NCBI GenBank assembly: GCA_015499995.1
Contig: JADNRV010000376.1
Location: 1-43,245, forward strand
Source of the DNA: Flammula alnicola
Taxonomy: Eukaryota; Basidiomycota; Agaricomycetes; Agaricales; Strophariaceae
Length of the DNA stretch: 43,245 bases
Reading direction: 5' to 3'
In this document: piece after piece, positions 42,554 through 43,245 of the stretch
Numbering within the stretch: position 1 is the first letter of the stretch
Layout of the letters: each line of letters opens with the position of its first letter
Notes under the pieces: model-generated
What the model saw: the letters and a program-made list of their open reading frames with translations, nothing else
Database searches by the model: none
What the model was told of the DNA's origin: nothing
Position numbers and translations under genes: made by a program

Positions 42554-42796
42554 AAGGATTAGGATTAGAGGCAGAGGTTCGGGAGAAGACCATAAACAAT
42601 ACGCAAATACACCATCCACGACCTTTCACATTTTGTAAAATAGTCGAATAGCTATGTCAATTGCTGTCGTGCTCTGTTTCCCTTTCTACGTAAATTATGG
42701 ATACATCCATGAGAAGTCTAACTATTCGATATCTAATACTAGCATAAGCATATCCAAGTCATGACTTCTACAGACTCAGTAATACAGAAAAGCCAA

Positions 42797-43245
42797 CTAA
42801 TGTGAAAGCGAGATACAAAATCCCTTCCTGGACATAGCCGAACCTGCTGTACCCAGCGCTCTTAGTCGTTCCAGGAGGTGGAGTGGAAAGGTCGCAATTG
42901 GAGTCGGAAGAGTGGCGTCTTGAGGTCCAGATTGCAGAGGATTGCATCTGCAGTACAATGTCAAGTTTAGCTTATCTGATAATTCACAACCCATTCCGAC
43001 AAAATGAACGCACCCAGGAAGTTTATCCAGCTGACCATCGATCGTTTCGTTTACAGCAGGTGAAATTTTGCACTCATCGGCGATGGTGGAGTTCACTACG
43101 GTGAGGAAGGAGCAGGCCTCTGTAATTCCTACCCCGGTTTGGTCGTTCGGGTTGTTGCATTTATCGATGGCGTTTTGCAGAACTCTAAGTTGAGAAGTCT
43201 CAGCAAGGTCAGAAAAAGTAAAGAGCGTATATCTAACGTTTGTCC
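42797..43245 (-). CDS. DUF1996-like secreted protein, C-terminal part (cut by window end)
   Basis: Only the end of the gene is inside the window. Exons on the minus strand: 43184-43014 and 42947-42797, with an acceptor TTCTCAACTTAG just before 43184 and more coding sequence expected beyond 43245. The fragment reads RVLQNAIDKCNN, GVGITEACSFLTVVNSTIAD, ECKISPAVNETIDGQLDKLP, GCNPLQSGPQ, then a less conserved tail to a stop at 42797. The ordered cysteines and the LPGCNP motif match the C-terminal region of fungal DUF1996 proteins, which are usually secreted and often linked to WSC or carbohydrate-binding domains. Function is unknown. Transcription is convergent with ULA1. Confidence 0.65.
   Translation of the reverse strand, partial: TNVRYTLFTFSDLAETSQLRVLQNAIDKCNNPNDQTGVGITEACSFLTVVNSTIADECKISPAVNETIDGQLDKLPGCVHFVGMGCELSDKLNLTLYCRCNPLQSGPQDATLPTPIATFPLHLLERLRALGTAGSAMSRKGFCISLSH

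Overview
The window is nuclear DNA of a basidiomycete, most likely an Agaricomycete. Nearly every recognisable gene has several short GT-AG introns (about 40-120 nt) with CTRAY-like branch sites. The protein content is also typical of mushrooms: F-box proteins of agaricomycete type, a DUF6533 membrane protein, DUF5648 repeat proteins, a CaaX lipopeptide mating-pheromone precursor, and a calcineurin A with the basidiomycete layout. There are no bacterial-style operons, and genes lie on both strands.

Layout. 1-2069: no supported gene. 2070-4534 (+): calcineurin A, 12 exons. 5061-5603 (-): Elongin C. 5824-7771 (+): F-box/LRR-like protein. 8189-8353 (+): a 54-residue pheromone precursor ending in CVVA that holds two near-identical 17-residue modules. 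9721-13340: a direct tandem duplication, each copy with a secreted DUF5648-repeat gene on the minus strand. 15050-18626 (+): O-methyltransferase with a long Ser/Pro-rich tail. 18852-19772 (-): membrane plus coiled-coil protein. 21184-22759 (+): second F-box/LRR-like protein. 23295-24703 (-): DUF6533 membrane protein. 24954-26107: a TIR transposon with TA at both ends, carrying an intronless fragment of the vacuolar sorting gene VPS11. 27114-27533: a MITE with long TIRs and Pol III-like boxes inside. 29216-30154 (+): CmcJ/asaB/GA4-desaturase-like hydroxylase. 31148-32443 (-): ten 42-residue kinesin-light-chain-type TPRs. 33418-35268 (-): stomatin-like SPFH protein. 35874-38472 (-): F-box/zinc-finger protein with a broken F-box. 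39060-40290: a partial, internally deleted copy of that gene. 40700-42553 (+): ULA1/NAE1, regulatory subunit of the NEDD8 E1. 42797-43245 (-): C-terminal end of a DUF1996-like secreted protein, cut by the window edge.

Functional themes. Conserved housekeeping genes (calcineurin A, Elongin C, SPFH protein, ULA1) are interleaved with lineage-specific genes and mobile DNA. Elongin C, three F-box-type genes and ULA1 all belong to cullin-RING ubiquitin-ligase biology. That may only reflect how numerous F-box genes are in mushrooms. The most unusual items are the tandem-module pheromone precursor, the gene-capturing TIR element, and the F-box gene with its decayed sister copy.

Caution: several otherwise well-conserved genes are out of frame by a single base, often in a short homopolymer (Elongin C start, methyltransferase tail, SPFH gene twice, F-box gene three times). 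Small assembly indels may explain part of this, so the genes should not all be read as dead. All intron boundaries were placed by eye from splice consensus, reading-frame continuity and family conservation.
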